Below are positions 35,828-48,903 of a DNA stretch of 64,000 bases, in pieces; the stretch's first letter is position 1; each line of letters starts with the position of its first letter. The position numbers were made by a program, and so were the translations under genes. This DNA is from Micavibrio sp. GTDB taxonomy: Bacteria > Pseudomonadota > Alphaproteobacteria > Micavibrionales > Micavibrionaceae. Under the pieces are notes generated by a model. It had not been told where the DNA came from and did not search any database. It saw only the letters and a program-made list of their open reading frames with translations. Where the stretch lies: the NCBI GenBank assembly GCA_026989265.1, contig JALSJP010000033.1, forward strand, positions 1 to 64,000. Direction: 5' to 3'.

Positions 35828-36379
35828 TTAAGCCGCCCTTACTTCTATAACTTCGGGTATATAGTGGCGCAGCATATTCTCTATTCCGATTTTAAGAGTA
35901 GCGGTAGAGCTTGGGCAGCCAGCGCAAGCCCCTTGCATTCGTAAATAAACAATGCCCTGCTCAAATCTATCAAACACGATATCGCCGCCATCCATAGCGA
36001 CCATAGGGCGGACGCGCTCTTCTAATAATTCTTTTATTTGAGAGACAACCTCATCATCAACATTATTATTTTGAGGCGTAATATCATAATAATCAGCGTC
36101 AATAATATTTTGACCTACCGATAAATGCTCCATCAATGCGGCGAGTATCATAGGCTTTAACATAGACCAATCCGTGTTGTCTGCCTTGGTTATAGACACA
36201 AAATTTGTGCTTAAAAATACGCGAACTACGCCCGTAATCCCAAATAAGCGCATAGCTAATGGTGATTTTTTTGCGCTACTTAGTGAGGGAAAATCAATAT
36301 TGCCTGTTTCAAGGATTTTTTGATCTGGAATAAATTTTACCGTAGCAGGATTCGGCGTTGCTTGTGTTTCTATAAACAT
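35828..36379 (-). CDS. Nfu-type iron-sulfur cluster carrier (NifU C-terminal domain)
   Basis: A 183-residue protein with the Nfu N-terminal domain (TQATPNPATVKFIPD, LFGITGVVRVFLSTNFVSITK). A C-terminal NifU domain follows, whose cluster-binding motif is CAGCPSSTATLK (about residues 146-157). It should deliver Fe-S clusters to apoproteins such as IlvD or ferredoxin, which is an inference. Its position next to the universal stress protein and tsaB is common in alphaproteobacteria. Confidence 0.93.
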   Translation of the reverse strand: MFIETQATPNPATVKFIPDQKILETGNIDFPSLSSAKKSPLAMRLFGITGVVRVFLSTNFVSITKADNTDWSMLKPMILAALMEHLSVGQNIIDADYYDITPQNNNVDDEVVSQIKELLEERVRPMVAMDGGDIVFDRFEQGIVYLRMQGACAGCPSSTATLKIGIENMLRHYIPEVIEVRAA

Positions 36380-36391
36380 AAATTCAATAAC

Positions 36392-36862
36392 CTAACTTAA
36401 TGGCTCAAGATTAGCTGGAATAATCATCAAAGGAACTGGGAGCTTTGAAAGCCCCTTACCAGAGAAATATGTAACCAAAGGGCCGGGTGATGATGATCTA
36501 GATGAAGCCAAAACCAAGGCCACTATGTTTTTATTATCATTAATTGTTTGAATAATTACATCTGCAACATCTCCCTCTTCTATACAAACCATGGGTGTCT
36601 TGCCTGTCTTGTCCATAACAATACCCGCAGCATCCCAAATCATTTGCTCTGCTTGATCGCGCATTTCCGTTCGAACTCGCTCTTCGACTTTTCGCCAATT
36701 TTGTACATATGATTTTTCAATAACATTTAGCAAAGCGACGTAGCCATGCTCTGCATTTGCGAATTCTGCCGCATAATTAATAGCAGTGGAAAACTCCTCT
36801 GTTGCATCAACAGCAATCAAGAATACTCCCTTTCGATGCTCATTTGCAATATTTTCACTCAT
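36392..36862 (-). CDS. Universal stress protein family
   Basis: A 156-residue UspA-fold protein. It has the N-terminal FLIAVDATEEFSTAINYAAEFA, a central VCIEEGDVADVIIQ, and a nucleotide-binding-like LVLASSRSSSPGPLVTYFSGK (the G-x2-G-x9-G(S/T) motif is only partly kept). I use ATG 36862 because GGGGGAG lies nine bases upstream; a GTG at 36871 would add three residues. It lies between TIGR02186 and nfu on the same strand. Confidence 0.87.
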   Translation of the reverse strand: MSENIANEHRKGVFLIAVDATEEFSTAINYAAEFANAEHGYVALLNVIEKSYVQNWRKVEERVRTEMRDQAEQMIWDAAGIVMDKTGKTPMVCIEEGDVADVIIQTINDNKNIVALVLASSRSSSPGPLVTYFSGKGLSKLPVPLMIIPANLEPLS

Positions 36863-36880
36863 AACACACACTCCCCCTAT

Positions 36881-37630
36881 TCATGGTCTAACTCTAACCG
36901 AGCTAACAAGCCAGCCAGCAAATAACGCTAGAAATATACAAAACATGGCATACACAAAGCTATAATTTTGCGCCGATTTATATATAAAAGCATTAAGCCC
37001 CACCTGCTCCACCTTTAAGTCATTAATAATATGATTTACAACCTTACCATTTTTTATCAAAAAACTATGAATTTTATAATCTCCTGTCGGAGCGGATGGC
37101 GGAACTTTAAAGCTTGCATGAAAAAAATTATCATTTATGAAATCAATTTCTGCTGGTTTTTCAAAAAAAACTCCTAAATCATAGTTTTTTTGCAGCAAAG
37201 CATCCTGAAAGATTTCTATATCTTCGCGTTTTTTATTTTTCTCACTATTCACTTTATTAAACAGCGCCTCATGACCAATCGCATTTTGCGTCATTGCCTT
37301 TGATAAAACCTTACTAATCTTATCTGTGCTAATTGCATAATTGTAATATGTCGGGATTTTCTTGAATTTAGCATAGTGAAAATTAACCCAAGTCCCCATT
37401 ATTTTGGCTTTTTTCCAGATGGTTACATTTTTTTTAGGCCCTTCAACTACGATGGCAACAACAGCTTTCTTGTCCCTGCGGTCACCGAATAACTCTATTG
37501 ATGAACCATCAAAGCCAACTGTTATATCAATATGATTACTAGCTATGCCAACGGCAAAGCCATTTGTTTTTGCATTTGCCCCCAATGGAAAGATAATAAT
37601 AAATAAGATTAAGAGCTTTGCAATATTCAT
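36881..37630 (-). CDS. TIGR02186 family membrane protein
   Basis: A 249-residue protein with a signal peptide (residues 1-20), a periplasmic domain of about 200 residues, and one C-terminal transmembrane helix (about 225-245, SFVYAMFCIFLALFAGWLVS). It belongs to the alphaproteobacterial TIGR02186 family, which is consistently found beside TauE/SafE-type exporters; here the starts and stops overlap by four bases (37627-37630). It may be an accessory periplasmic subunit of the exporter. Confidence 0.82.
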   Translation of the reverse strand: MNIAKLLILFIIIFPLGANAKTNGFAVGIASNHIDITVGFDGSSIELFGDRRDKKAVVAIVVEGPKKNVTIWKKAKIMGTWVNFHYAKFKKIPTYYNYAISTDKISKVLSKAMTQNAIGHEALFNKVNSEKNKKREDIEIFQDALLQKNYDLGVFFEKPAEIDFINDNFFHASFKVPPSAPTGDYKIHSFLIKNGKVVNHIINDLKVEQVGLNAFIYKSAQNYSFVYAMFCIFLALFAGWLVSSVRVRP

Positions 37631-38538
37631 TTAACCACCATTACAAATAAATCAGATGGGCTTAGGAATAATTGAATGGCTAATTGTGAGCAAACACCCA
37701 AAACCAATAGAGCCAAAATAACGCGAGCGCTTGCTCCTGTCACTTTTTTAGATGCAAGCACTCCTATTTGCGCACCAATAACTCCGCCTAAAATCAAGAA
37801 AACCGCGAGTAATATATCAACGCTGTTACTTACTGTGGCATGCATTATTGTTGCAAATGCACTGGTGAATATTATCTGAAATAGTGATGTCCCCGCGACG
37901 AGAAGCGGTGGCATTCCAAGTATATAAATCATTGCAGGAACAAGTAAGAACCCGCCGCCAACTCCCATCGTAGAGACAAGAAAGCCGCTAACCACACCAA
38001 TACCAGCGGGGACTAGAACGCTAATATATAATTTTGAGCGCGGAAAACGCATTTTATATGGGAGTTTTGATATTAAAGATGGGGATTTTAGTCTGTTAAA
38101 CTCAGATTTCATGGTTTTCTTACGAAACATTGTAAAAACGCCTTCGAAAAGCATCATAATACCTATAGATCCAAGCAATGCTATATATAACAGCGATATA
38201 ATAAGATCCATTTGACCTATATATTTAATGAATTGGAAAAAGAATATACCAATGACAGAGCCGATAACACCGCCAATAAGCATTATAGTCCCGACCATAA
38301 AATCAACATGACCGCGCCGCCAATACCCCATTACCCCGCTAACGCCTGATGCTACTAGCTGGCTTCCTTGCGTTCCAACAGCAACCGCCGCAGGTATTCC
38401 CATGAATATTAATAACGGCGTAGTTAAAAAACCACCGCCAACACCAAACACACCAGAAATAAACCCAACGAATCCCCCTAACATAAAGAGTGACTCTACT
38501 GGTATGCTCATTTCTGCAATAGGCAAATAAATTTGCAC
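37627..38538 (-). CDS. Sulfite exporter TauE/SafE family permease
   Basis: A 303-residue polytopic membrane protein with the two-repeat TauE fold. GFISGVFGVGGGFLTTPLLI near the N-terminus is mirrored by GFLVSTMGVGGGFLLVPAMI in the second half. Family members export sulfite, sulfoacetate or other small organic anions; the substrate is not predictable here. It forms a coupled pair with the TIGR02186 gene. Confidence 0.88.
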   Translation of the reverse strand: MQIYLPIAEMSIPVESLFMLGGFVGFISGVFGVGGGFLTTPLLIFMGIPAAVAVGTQGSQLVASGVSGVMGYWRRGHVDFMVGTIMLIGGVIGSVIGIFFFQFIKYIGQMDLIISLLYIALLGSIGIMMLFEGVFTMFRKKTMKSEFNRLKSPSLISKLPYKMRFPRSKLYISVLVPAGIGVVSGFLVSTMGVGGGFLLVPAMIYILGMPPLLVAGTSLFQIIFTSAFATIMHATVSNSVDILLAVFLILGGVIGAQIGVLASKKVTGASARVILALLVLGVCSQLAIQLFLSPSDLFVMVVK

Positions 38539-38577
38539 AGTGCGTGCCTCACAGATAATTTATGTTAATTGTATATA

Positions 38578-39240
38578 CTAAAACTTAGTTACATCAAGAG
38601 ATTTTGGCCCTTGAACTTCAACAGCGCGGTCACTCATAAAGTCTCTATAATGGCCAGTTTTATGCTCGCTTGTAACTTTATCAAATTCCATCGATTTAAC
38701 GATAGATAAAAAGGATGGCCGCCATTTTTCGTATAAGCTTTCCTCGGAAGAGCAATCAATAACATAAAGCTGATCATGGTAAAGGGAAGCAAACATAAGC
38801 CCGCGTTTTCTTACTATTGCACCTTGAGCAGTTTCATAAGAGGCTTCCACCATGCTTGCCGTGCCAAAACCTAGCCCCGCATCATCCTTAAAAGCATCGA
38901 CAGAAACTTCATTATAATCACCTAAATAATCATTCCAAAATTCACGACTAAAAGATACACGCTGTATTTCATCATCAAACTTACTTGGATATATGACAAA
39001 ACGTTTGTCTTCGCGGACGCGGACGCGGCAAAGCGCAAAATCATTTTCACCCTGCCCCAACATGGTCAAGCGATCATCTGGCTTTTGGTTGCCCACTTTT
39101 TTCCACAGGTCAGGAAATGACACGGTGAAACGGTTATCTTGATCTTCTACAAAAAAGATATTAGCCTTAGTTAGTGATGGTGAAAAAGCGACAGATAAAA
39201 ATACCGCCCCGATAAGAAATGGTTTGAATAAAGAATGCAT
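38578..39240 (-). CDS. Secreted protein of unknown function
   Basis: A 220-residue protein with a signal peptide (residues 1-26, ending SLTKA). The mature part begins with DNRFTVSFPDLWKKV, which resembles the opening of PsbP/DUF1795-type beta proteins, but the match is weak. Two Cys (LCRVRV and VIDCSS) could form a disulfide in the periplasm. It lies between the TauE gene and trpS in the same direction. Confidence 0.6.
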   Translation of the reverse strand: MHSLFKPFLIGAVFLSVAFSPSLTKANIFFVEDQDNRFTVSFPDLWKKVGNQKPDDRLTMLGQGENDFALCRVRVREDKRFVIYPSKFDDEIQRVSFSREFWNDYLGDYNEVSVDAFKDDAGLGFGTASMVEASYETAQGAIVRKRGLMFASLYHDQLYVIDCSSEESLYEKWRPSFLSIVKSMEFDKVTSEHKTGHYRDFMSDRAVEVQGPKSLDVTKF

Positions 39241-39320
39241 GATTTAAGCTGCCTCAATTAAGTTAATCTCGCATATATTGTGCTGTTTTAATTTATAAAA
39301 AGCAAACACCTTATTGATAA

Positions 39321-40322
39321 TTATGAATAAAACCCCATGATTTCTTGCGTTTTTGCTAGAACTTCAGAAGCAATAGAGCGCGCCTTTTCTGAACCGTCAG
39401 AAAGAATGCTATCAATTTGCGCTGGATCATCCATAAATTCATTCATACGCGTAGTTATTGGAGATAGTTTTTCCACTGCTAAATCAATAAATTCAGGTTT
39501 AAACTGTCCGAACTGCTTGCCTGCAAAATGTAAAAGCACCTCTTCCTTGCTCTTATCAGCAAGGGCTGCATATAAAGTGATAAGATTAAGTGCTTCAGGG
39601 CGACCATCAAGCCCTGCTAAATTCTCTGGCAACGGCTCTGCGTCCGTCTTAGCCTTTTTGATTTTTTTGGCTATCATATCAGGGGTATCGGTTAGATTAA
39701 TTCGCGTCATATCAGAATCAGCGGACTTACTCATTTTTTGTGTACCATCACGAAGTGACATAACGCGCGGGGCAACCCCAGCTATTACTGGCTCGGGCTG
39801 CGGAAAAAAATCTACGCCATAGCGCGTATTAAAGGTGGAGGCTAAATCACGCGCTAGCTCCAAATGCTGCTTTTGATCTTCGCCAACTGGAACGTGGGTT
39901 GCTTTATATATAAGTATATCCGCTGCCATTAAAACAGGATATGCAAACAGACCAAGCCCTGCCCTTTCCGCATTTTTGCCTGCTTTATCCTTGAACTGAG
40001 TCATGCGCTCTAACTTACCCATTTGTGCCATAGTAGCTAACAACCACATAAGCTGTGAATGCTCTGGAATGCTTGATTGTACAAAAATTGAGGATTTATC
40101 AGGGTCAATGCCCGCTGCGATATAAGCCGCGGCAATCTCGCGCGTTGCATTCGCTAGATTAGCTGCCTCATAACTCGCGGTGATAGCGTGCAAATCAACC
40201 ACGCAATATAGACACTGCGCGTTTGGATCATCTTGAAATGCTACCCAATTTTTTAACGCGCCAAGGTAATTACCCAAGTGAAGCTGGCTTGTTGGCTGCA
40301 TTCCTGATAAAATTCGTTTCAT
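39321..40322 (-). CDS. trpS: Tryptophanyl-tRNA synthetase
   Basis: Charges tRNA-Trp. The 333-residue class Ic synthetase has the HIGH-like GMQPTSQLHLGNYLGAL, DLHAITA, the PVGEDQKQHLELARD motif, and KMSKS. It starts four bases after the murJ stop and shares the murJ-trpS order common in alphaproteobacteria. Confidence 0.97.
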   Translation of the reverse strand: MKRILSGMQPTSQLHLGNYLGALKNWVAFQDDPNAQCLYCVVDLHAITASYEAANLANATREIAAAYIAAGIDPDKSSIFVQSSIPEHSQLMWLLATMAQMGKLERMTQFKDKAGKNAERAGLGLFAYPVLMAADILIYKATHVPVGEDQKQHLELARDLASTFNTRYGVDFFPQPEPVIAGVAPRVMSLRDGTQKMSKSADSDMTRINLTDTPDMIAKKIKKAKTDAEPLPENLAGLDGRPEALNLITLYAALADKSKEEVLLHFAGKQFGQFKPEFIDLAVEKLSPITTRMNEFMDDPAQIDSILSDGSEKARSIASEVLAKTQEIMGFYS

Positions 40323-40326
40323 GTTC

Positions 40327-41874
40327 TTATGATCTCTTAGTTAGGTATTTCTTTAAATCACTTAATTTTATTGCGCCTGTTATAAGAATTGCCGCTCCAT
40401 ATAATGCCGCGCCTATCGTAACAATTGCTAATATAGATAATATCTGCATAAACAAAGAGCCATCAAAAATAAAGCCCTTTAAAAGCTCTGAAAGTATATA
40501 CACTCCCGCCCCCATTATACAAGCCGAAGCGATTATCTTTGGAATATTACGCAAGAATTTGCTATCAAAATGTGCGCAAGGGTGAGTTTTTAATGCTCTA
40601 ATGTGAAGGTAGAATTGCAGCCACCCTGTAACGCCCGTTGCAAGAGCAATGCCTATAACTCCGATAAATTGTATCAAAATAATGCTCATGGCTATATTTA
40701 ATAAAGTCGCAATAACCGCTATTTTAACAGGCGTTTTAGTATCACCGCGCGCCCAGTGAGCAGTGGAAAACACCTTTACAGCAATATAAGCAGGCAAGCC
40801 AATTGCGTAAGCTGCCAGTACATTTGCCGTTATCTGGCTGTCATTTGCATCAAATGCTCCGCGCTCAAACAGCACAGTTATGAGTGATAGCGGGATAACT
40901 GCCAAAGCCACAGCGGCAGGCAGAGCAAGCAGGATGCAATATTCCAGCGCTCGGTTGAATAAATCCAGTGCATTAGTTTTATCATCGCTGGTCATTGCGC
41001 GAGATAACATAGGAAGCAGCGCAGTTCCCACTGCTATTCCAACCACTCCCAAAGGCAGTTGGTTTAGCCTATCTGCATAATAAAGATAAGATATTGAGCC
41101 TTCCTCCAAAAAAGAAGCCATTATCAGGTCGGCAAATAAATTTATATGGATAACCCCCGCGCCAATAACAGCAGGCCCCATGATCTTCAATAAATTGCGA
41201 GCCTCTTTATCAAGTTTTGGCATAGCAAAAGTAATTTTCACCCCTGCCCTTTTTGCACAGCCCCAAAGGAAAGCTAATTGCAATACGCCCGCTCCTATTA
41301 ACCCCCAAGAAAGGGCATGTCCTACGGTTTCAAAATGCTGGCTAAATAACAATGAAACTATTAAAGATATATTGAAAATAACTGGAGCAAAAGCGAATGG
41401 CGCAAACCGATCCATTGCGTTCATGACCCCACCCAAAAGAGCTGTCAATGACATTAACAAAAGATAAGGAAACGTAATGCGGGAAAGCTCTACCGCTAAT
41501 GGTTCACGAACTGGATCACCATAAAAACCTGGTGCAATAGCGTGGATCACATATGGCATAAATATAATGGCAATCAAGGTAATAACTGACAGGCTAGAGA
41601 GCATAATCATAAAGGCATTACTAGCAAATAAATCTGCTTTTTCTTTACTTTCGATCTGTAGCGTTTTGGAATAAATTGGAACAAATGCTACACTGAATGC
41701 TCCTTCTGCAGTTACTCTACGGAAAAAATTGGGAAGCTTTAGGGCTACGAAAAAAGCATCACTGATTGGTCCCGCCCCCAGATAAGCAGCAGTAAGCACA
41801 TCACGCGCAAATCCTGCGATTCGCGATAATCCCGTCATTCCTGCAACAGTAGCCATAGCTTTTATTAAACTCAT
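40327..41874 (-). CDS. murJ: Lipid II flippase MurJ
   Basis: Flips lipid II across the inner membrane for peptidoglycan synthesis. The 515-residue MOP-superfamily protein has about 14 membrane helices. The N-terminus contains GLSRIAGFARDVLTAAYLGAG and the essential-region FRRVTAEGAFSVAFVPIYS. The start at 41874 is 37 bases from the divergent ubiE start. Confidence 0.96.
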   Translation of the reverse strand: MSLIKAMATVAGMTGLSRIAGFARDVLTAAYLGAGPISDAFFVALKLPNFFRRVTAEGAFSVAFVPIYSKTLQIESKEKADLFASNAFMIMLSSLSVITLIAIIFMPYVIHAIAPGFYGDPVREPLAVELSRITFPYLLLMSLTALLGGVMNAMDRFAPFAFAPVIFNISLIVSLLFSQHFETVGHALSWGLIGAGVLQLAFLWGCAKRAGVKITFAMPKLDKEARNLLKIMGPAVIGAGVIHINLFADLIMASFLEEGSISYLYYADRLNQLPLGVVGIAVGTALLPMLSRAMTSDDKTNALDLFNRALEYCILLALPAAVALAVIPLSLITVLFERGAFDANDSQITANVLAAYAIGLPAYIAVKVFSTAHWARGDTKTPVKIAVIATLLNIAMSIILIQFIGVIGIALATGVTGWLQFYLHIRALKTHPCAHFDSKFLRNIPKIIASACIMGAGVYILSELLKGFIFDGSLFMQILSILAIVTIGAALYGAAILITGAIKLSDLKKYLTKRS

Positions 41875-41911
41875 GTGTTAATTACTAGCATTGTTTAAAG
41901 GAGAAAAACAT

Positions 41912-42676
41912 ATGCAAAATCCAGAAAAATCATGGTTTGGAGAAAAACAAGTATCTCCCGATGAAAAAACTGAAAATGTAATAGAAGTATTTGATAGCGT
42001 TGCAGATAGATACGACCTTATGAATGACCTTATGAGCGGCGGCATGCATCGCTTGTGGAAGGATAAATTTATCCGAATGATAAGACCGCGCTCTCATATA
42101 AATGCGCGCGCCATGGATTATTTGGATGTTGCGGGCGGCACGGGTGATATTGCCTTTCGTATTCGCAAGAAAATAGGATCTGGTGCAAATATTGCCCTTT
42201 GCGATCTTAATGATAACATGCTTAGTGTTGGCAGAAACCGCGCAATCGACAAGGGATGGATCAATGATTTTAGCTGGATTACTGGCAACGCCGAAAAGCT
42301 CCCTCTTCCAGATGAAAGCGTTGATATATACACAATCGCCTTTGGACTTCGCAATGTCACACACATAGATACAGCATTAGCAGAAGCTTATCGAGTATTG
42401 CGCAAGGGCGGCAAATTCTTTTGCCTTGAATTTAGCCATGTCCAGCCAACATTATTAGCAAAAGCATATGATATGTACTCTTATAACGTAATTCCGTTTA
42501 TTGGTGATAAAGTTACCAATGACAGAGATAGTTATCAATATTTAGTCGAAAGCATAAGAAAGTTCCCAACGCAAGAAAATTTAGCACAGCGTATGAGGGA
42601 TGCTAATTTTAATAGCGTTAAGTACAATAATATGTCCGCTGGAATTGTTGCTGTTCATCAGGGTAAAAAAATGTAA
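41912..42676 (+). CDS. ubiE: Ubiquinone/menaquinone C-methyltransferase UbiE
   Basis: SAM-dependent C-methylation in quinone synthesis. The 254-residue enzyme has FDSVADRYDLMNDLMSGGMH, the SAM loop DVAGGTGDIAFR, FGLRNVTHID and RVLRKGGKFFCLEFS. The start ATG 41912 follows AAAGGAG (41898-41903 region) by eight bases, so a TTG in the same frame at 41891 is rejected. ubiB, usually next in this lineage, is missing. Confidence 0.95.
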   Translation: MQNPEKSWFGEKQVSPDEKTENVIEVFDSVADRYDLMNDLMSGGMHRLWKDKFIRMIRPRSHINARAMDYLDVAGGTGDIAFRIRKKIGSGANIALCDLNDNMLSVGRNRAIDKGWINDFSWITGNAEKLPLPDESVDIYTIAFGLRNVTHIDTALAEAYRVLRKGGKFFCLEFSHVQPTLLAKAYDMYSYNVIPFIGDKVTNDRDSYQYLVESIRKFPTQENLAQRMRDANFNSVKYNNMSAGIVAVHQGKKM

Positions 42677-42789
42677 TATAGCTGTTGACAGTGCATATAA
42701 TATTAATGCACTATTTAAGACTTGAAGGTAATAAAATTACAATAATTATAAAAAAATTATAACAAAACACATAAGGGAAGGTTATATAA

Positions 42790-43338
42790 ATGAAAAATTT
42801 TTCAAAATCAATTTTGTACTCAACAACTGTTCTAGCGGTTGGAGTTGTTGGTGCATTCACCATATACAATAATGTATCTCCATCAAATGAGGGGGCATCA
42901 TTGGCTAACATTAGCCCAGCTTCTGGACAAAGTGATCTTGGCATTAATTTTAGCGCGGCACTTGATAACGCTGACTACGTGTTTGAAGGCACTACGTCTA
43001 ATGCCGCTGAAATGATGGAAAGCTCTGCTGGTGCATTAAATGATATGGTAAGTGCTGCTGGCGACAAAGTATCTGACGCTGTTGAGGCTACGACCGAAGG
43101 TGCTAGTAACATAGCTAACGCAGCAGATGATAAGATTTCTAATGTTGTTGATGATGCTACAGAAACATCTGATACAGTATCAGACGCAGCAGATGATAAT
43201 GTTTCTGGTATAGCAGACAAAGCTGAAGAATCTACAACAGAAATCACTGATAATGTAGATAGCGCATCTGACGTCGTCCCAGAAGTGGACGCTGTTAATG
43301 ATGTCGCTGATACTGCAAAAGAAATTATTAAATATTAA
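42790..43338 (+). CDS. Membrane-anchored acidic protein with tandem 22-residue helical repeats
   Basis: A 182-residue protein with an N-terminal signal or membrane anchor (about residues 8-27). A Ser/Asn linker leads to a low-complexity acidic region. Three 22-residue units lie at 89-110, 111-132 and 133-154, each beginning AA(G/D)D(K/N) and rich in Ala, Asp, Ser, Thr and Val; a degenerate unit precedes them (67-88). Twenty-two residues equals two 11-residue turns, as in apolipoprotein- or LEA-like amphipathic helices. It has no recognised family. It lies between ubiE and coaBC with its own terminator. Confidence 0.65.
   Translation: MKNFSKSILYSTTVLAVGVVGAFTIYNNVSPSNEGASLANISPASGQSDLGINFSAALDNADYVFEGTTSNAAEMMESSAGALNDMVSAAGDKVSDAVEATTEGASNIANAADDKISNVVDDATETSDTVSDAADDNVSGIADKAEESTTEITDNVDSASDVVPEVDAVNDVADTAKEIIKY
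43054..43251 (+). repeat. Three diverged 66-bp coding repeats
   Basis: The three units (43054-43119, 43120-43185, 43186-43251) encode the 22-residue repeats. They are well diverged at DNA level but aligned in register, so they arose by in-frame duplication and then drifted. Each opens with GCTGCTGGCGAC-, GCAGCAGATGAT- or GCAGCAGATGAT-type codons. Confidence 0.75.
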
Positions 43339-43363
43339 TACTTTCAAGTAATACAAAAGATTT

Positions 43364-43393
43364 AAAGCCTTGCATTTACGTGCAGGGCTTTTT
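43364..43393 (+). terminator. Strong rho-independent terminator before coaBC
   Basis: AAAGCCTTGCA (43364-43374) pairs with TGCAGGGCTTT (43381-43391), one G-T wobble, across a six-base loop, and the T run continues to 43393. It ends the acidic-repeat gene, so coaBC probably has its own promoter. Confidence 0.92.
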
Positions 43394-43429
43394 CTTTACA
43401 TGAGCATAATAAAAAGCAATAATGGCGAC

Positions 43430-44650
43430 ATGCTATCGAACAAAAAAATATTGCTGATTATATCGGGGGGGATTGCCGCCTATAAATCTCTAGAACTTAT
43501 TCGTTTGATTAAAAGAAATCATGGCGAGGTTAAATGCATTATTACAAAAGCAGGCGAGCAGTTTGTAACGCCGCTTAGCGTGGCATCTCTTTCTCAAAAC
43601 AAAGCATATACGGATTTATGGTCTTTGACCGATGAAGCGGATATGGGTCATATAAGACTCAGTCGTGAATGTGACCTTATTGTTGTCGCGCCAGCAAGCG
43701 CTGACTTGATAGCAAAAATGGCTCATGGGCTTGCTAATGACCTTGCCTCAACAACACTTCTTGCCTCCAATAAACCAACATTAATAGCGCCAGCAATGAA
43801 CACAGAAATGTGGAGAAATGCGGCGGTTCAAGAAAATGTAGCAACACTTGAAAAGCGCGGAATATTGCAGATTGCACCCAATGTTGGCGATATGGCATGC
43901 GGTGAGACAGGGCTTGGACGCATGAGCGAGGTCGATGAAATATTCACTTCTATAACTGATTTTTTCTTTGAAAAACCGCTAAAAAACTATAACGCCCTTG
44001 TGACAAGTGGTCCTACTTACGAAGCAATTGACCCTGTTCGATTTTTGGGCAATCGCTCCTCTGGTAAGCAAGGTCACGCTATTGCTAAAGCTCTGCGTGA
44101 TGCTGGCGCAAAAGTTACATTAGTGTCAGGTTATACAAATTTACCTAACCCAAATGGATGCACCACCATTAACATTGAAAGCGCGCAAGAAATGCTTGAA
44201 GCTTGTGAACATGCCCTCCCCGTTGATATAGCTATATGTGCCGCCGCGGTGAGCGACTGGACTCCAGTGCAAGAAGGCACTCAAAAAATCAAAAAAACTG
44301 AGGGCATTAATTCTTTAAATTTAGAGCTAAAAAAGAATCTAGACATATTAAAAACCATATCGACGCATAAAACGCTCCGCCCACAGCTTGTTATTGGCTT
44401 TGCGGCTGAGACAGAAAATTTGCTAAATAACGCAAAATCTAAGCTTGAAAGCAAGTCATGTGATTGGATCATTGCAAATGAAGTGGGTGCAAATGAAAAT
44501 GGCGAGGAAAAGACTTTCGCTTCTGATGAAAATCAAATATATTTTATATCTCAGGAAAAAACGGAAGAATGGGCGCGGGCTAGCAAAGACAATGTTGCGC
44601 AGAAATTGGCAAAATACATAACTAAATATATGGAAGAAAATGATAGATAA
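43430..44650 (+). CDS. coaBC: Bifunctional phosphopantothenoylcysteine decarboxylase/phosphopantothenate-cysteine ligase
   Basis: Two steps of coenzyme A synthesis. The N-terminal flavodoxin-like CoaC domain starts [18 protein letters not shown] and contains the catalytic His in GHIRLSRE and the PAMN loop. The CoaB domain begins about residue 185 with [21 protein letters not shown] and carries [11 protein letters not shown] start it at ATG 43430 (406 residues); earlier in-frame starts fall in or next to the terminator. It overlaps dut by 11 bases. Confidence 0.95.
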   Translation: MLSNKKILLIISGGIAAYKSLELIRLIKRNHGEVKCIITKAGEQFVTPLSVASLSQNKAYTDLWSLTDEADMGHIRLSRECDLIVVAPASADLIAKMAHGLANDLASTTLLASNKPTLIAPAMNTEMWRNAAVQENVATLEKRGILQIAPNVGDMACGETGLGRMSEVDEIFTSITDFFFEKPLKNYNALVTSGPTYEAIDPVRFLGNRSSGKQGHAIAKALRDAGAKVTLVSGYTNLPNPNGCTTINIESAQEMLEACEHALPVDIAICAAAVSDWTPVQEGTQKIKKTEGINSLNLELKKNLDILKTISTHKTLRPQLVIGFAAETENLLNNAKSKLESKSCDWIIANEVGANENGEEKTFASDENQIYFISQEKTEEWARASKDNVAQKLAKYITKYMEENDR

Positions 44651-45125
44651 AAATATGATAATTACTAATGATGATGATATTGAGGTTGCGCTTAAACCGC
44701 TTGACCATGCGGTTGGGCTAAAGCTACCTACTTACGCCACCACCCATTCGGCGGGCATGGATTTAACTGCGGCACTTGATGAGGCGCTAGAAATTGGTGC
44801 AGGGGAGCGCGCGCTTATCCCTACTGGTCTTGCTATTGCACTGCCCCATGGTTTTGAAGCGCAAATACGCCCGCGCTCTGGACTTGCCATTAATCATGGT
44901 ATCACCGTTTTAAACAGCCCTGGAACTATTGATGCGGATTACCGCGGCGAGATTAAAGTCATTCTCATAAATCACGGGAAAGAGCCATTCACGGTGCAGC
45001 GCGGCATGCGCATTGCTCAAATGGTTGTTGAGCGTTACACCCATGTGAATTGGAGCGTCACAGACGATCTTGAAAGCAATGATGAGCGCGGCGAAAGCGG
45101 CTTTGGTTCGACTGGTACGGATTAG
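44640..45125 (+). CDS. dut: dUTP diphosphatase
   Basis: Hydrolyses dUTP to dUMP, keeping uracil out of DNA. The 161-residue trimeric dUTPase shows motifs 1-5: [41 protein letters not shown] and the C-terminal [11 protein letters not shown]. Its start overlaps coaBC. A GGAAG precedes ATG 44640; a second in-frame ATG is at 44655. Confidence 0.97.
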   Translation: MIDKNMIITNDDDIEVALKPLDHAVGLKLPTYATTHSAGMDLTAALDEALEIGAGERALIPTGLAIALPHGFEAQIRPRSGLAINHGITVLNSPGTIDADYRGEIKVILINHGKEPFTVQRGMRIAQMVVERYTHVNWSVTDDLESNDERGESGFGSTGTD

Positions 45126-45131
45126 ATCGTT

Positions 45132-48892
<3,761 letters not shown>

Positions 48893-48903
48893 TCAGATAA
48901 AAA

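Noticed and set aside
42685-42714. TTGACA as a -35 element for the acidic repeat gene
   Set aside because: No good -10 lies at 16-18 bases; the nearby TATAAT is only five bases away. The region also forms an AGTGCAT/ATGCACT dyad, so the match is inconclusive.
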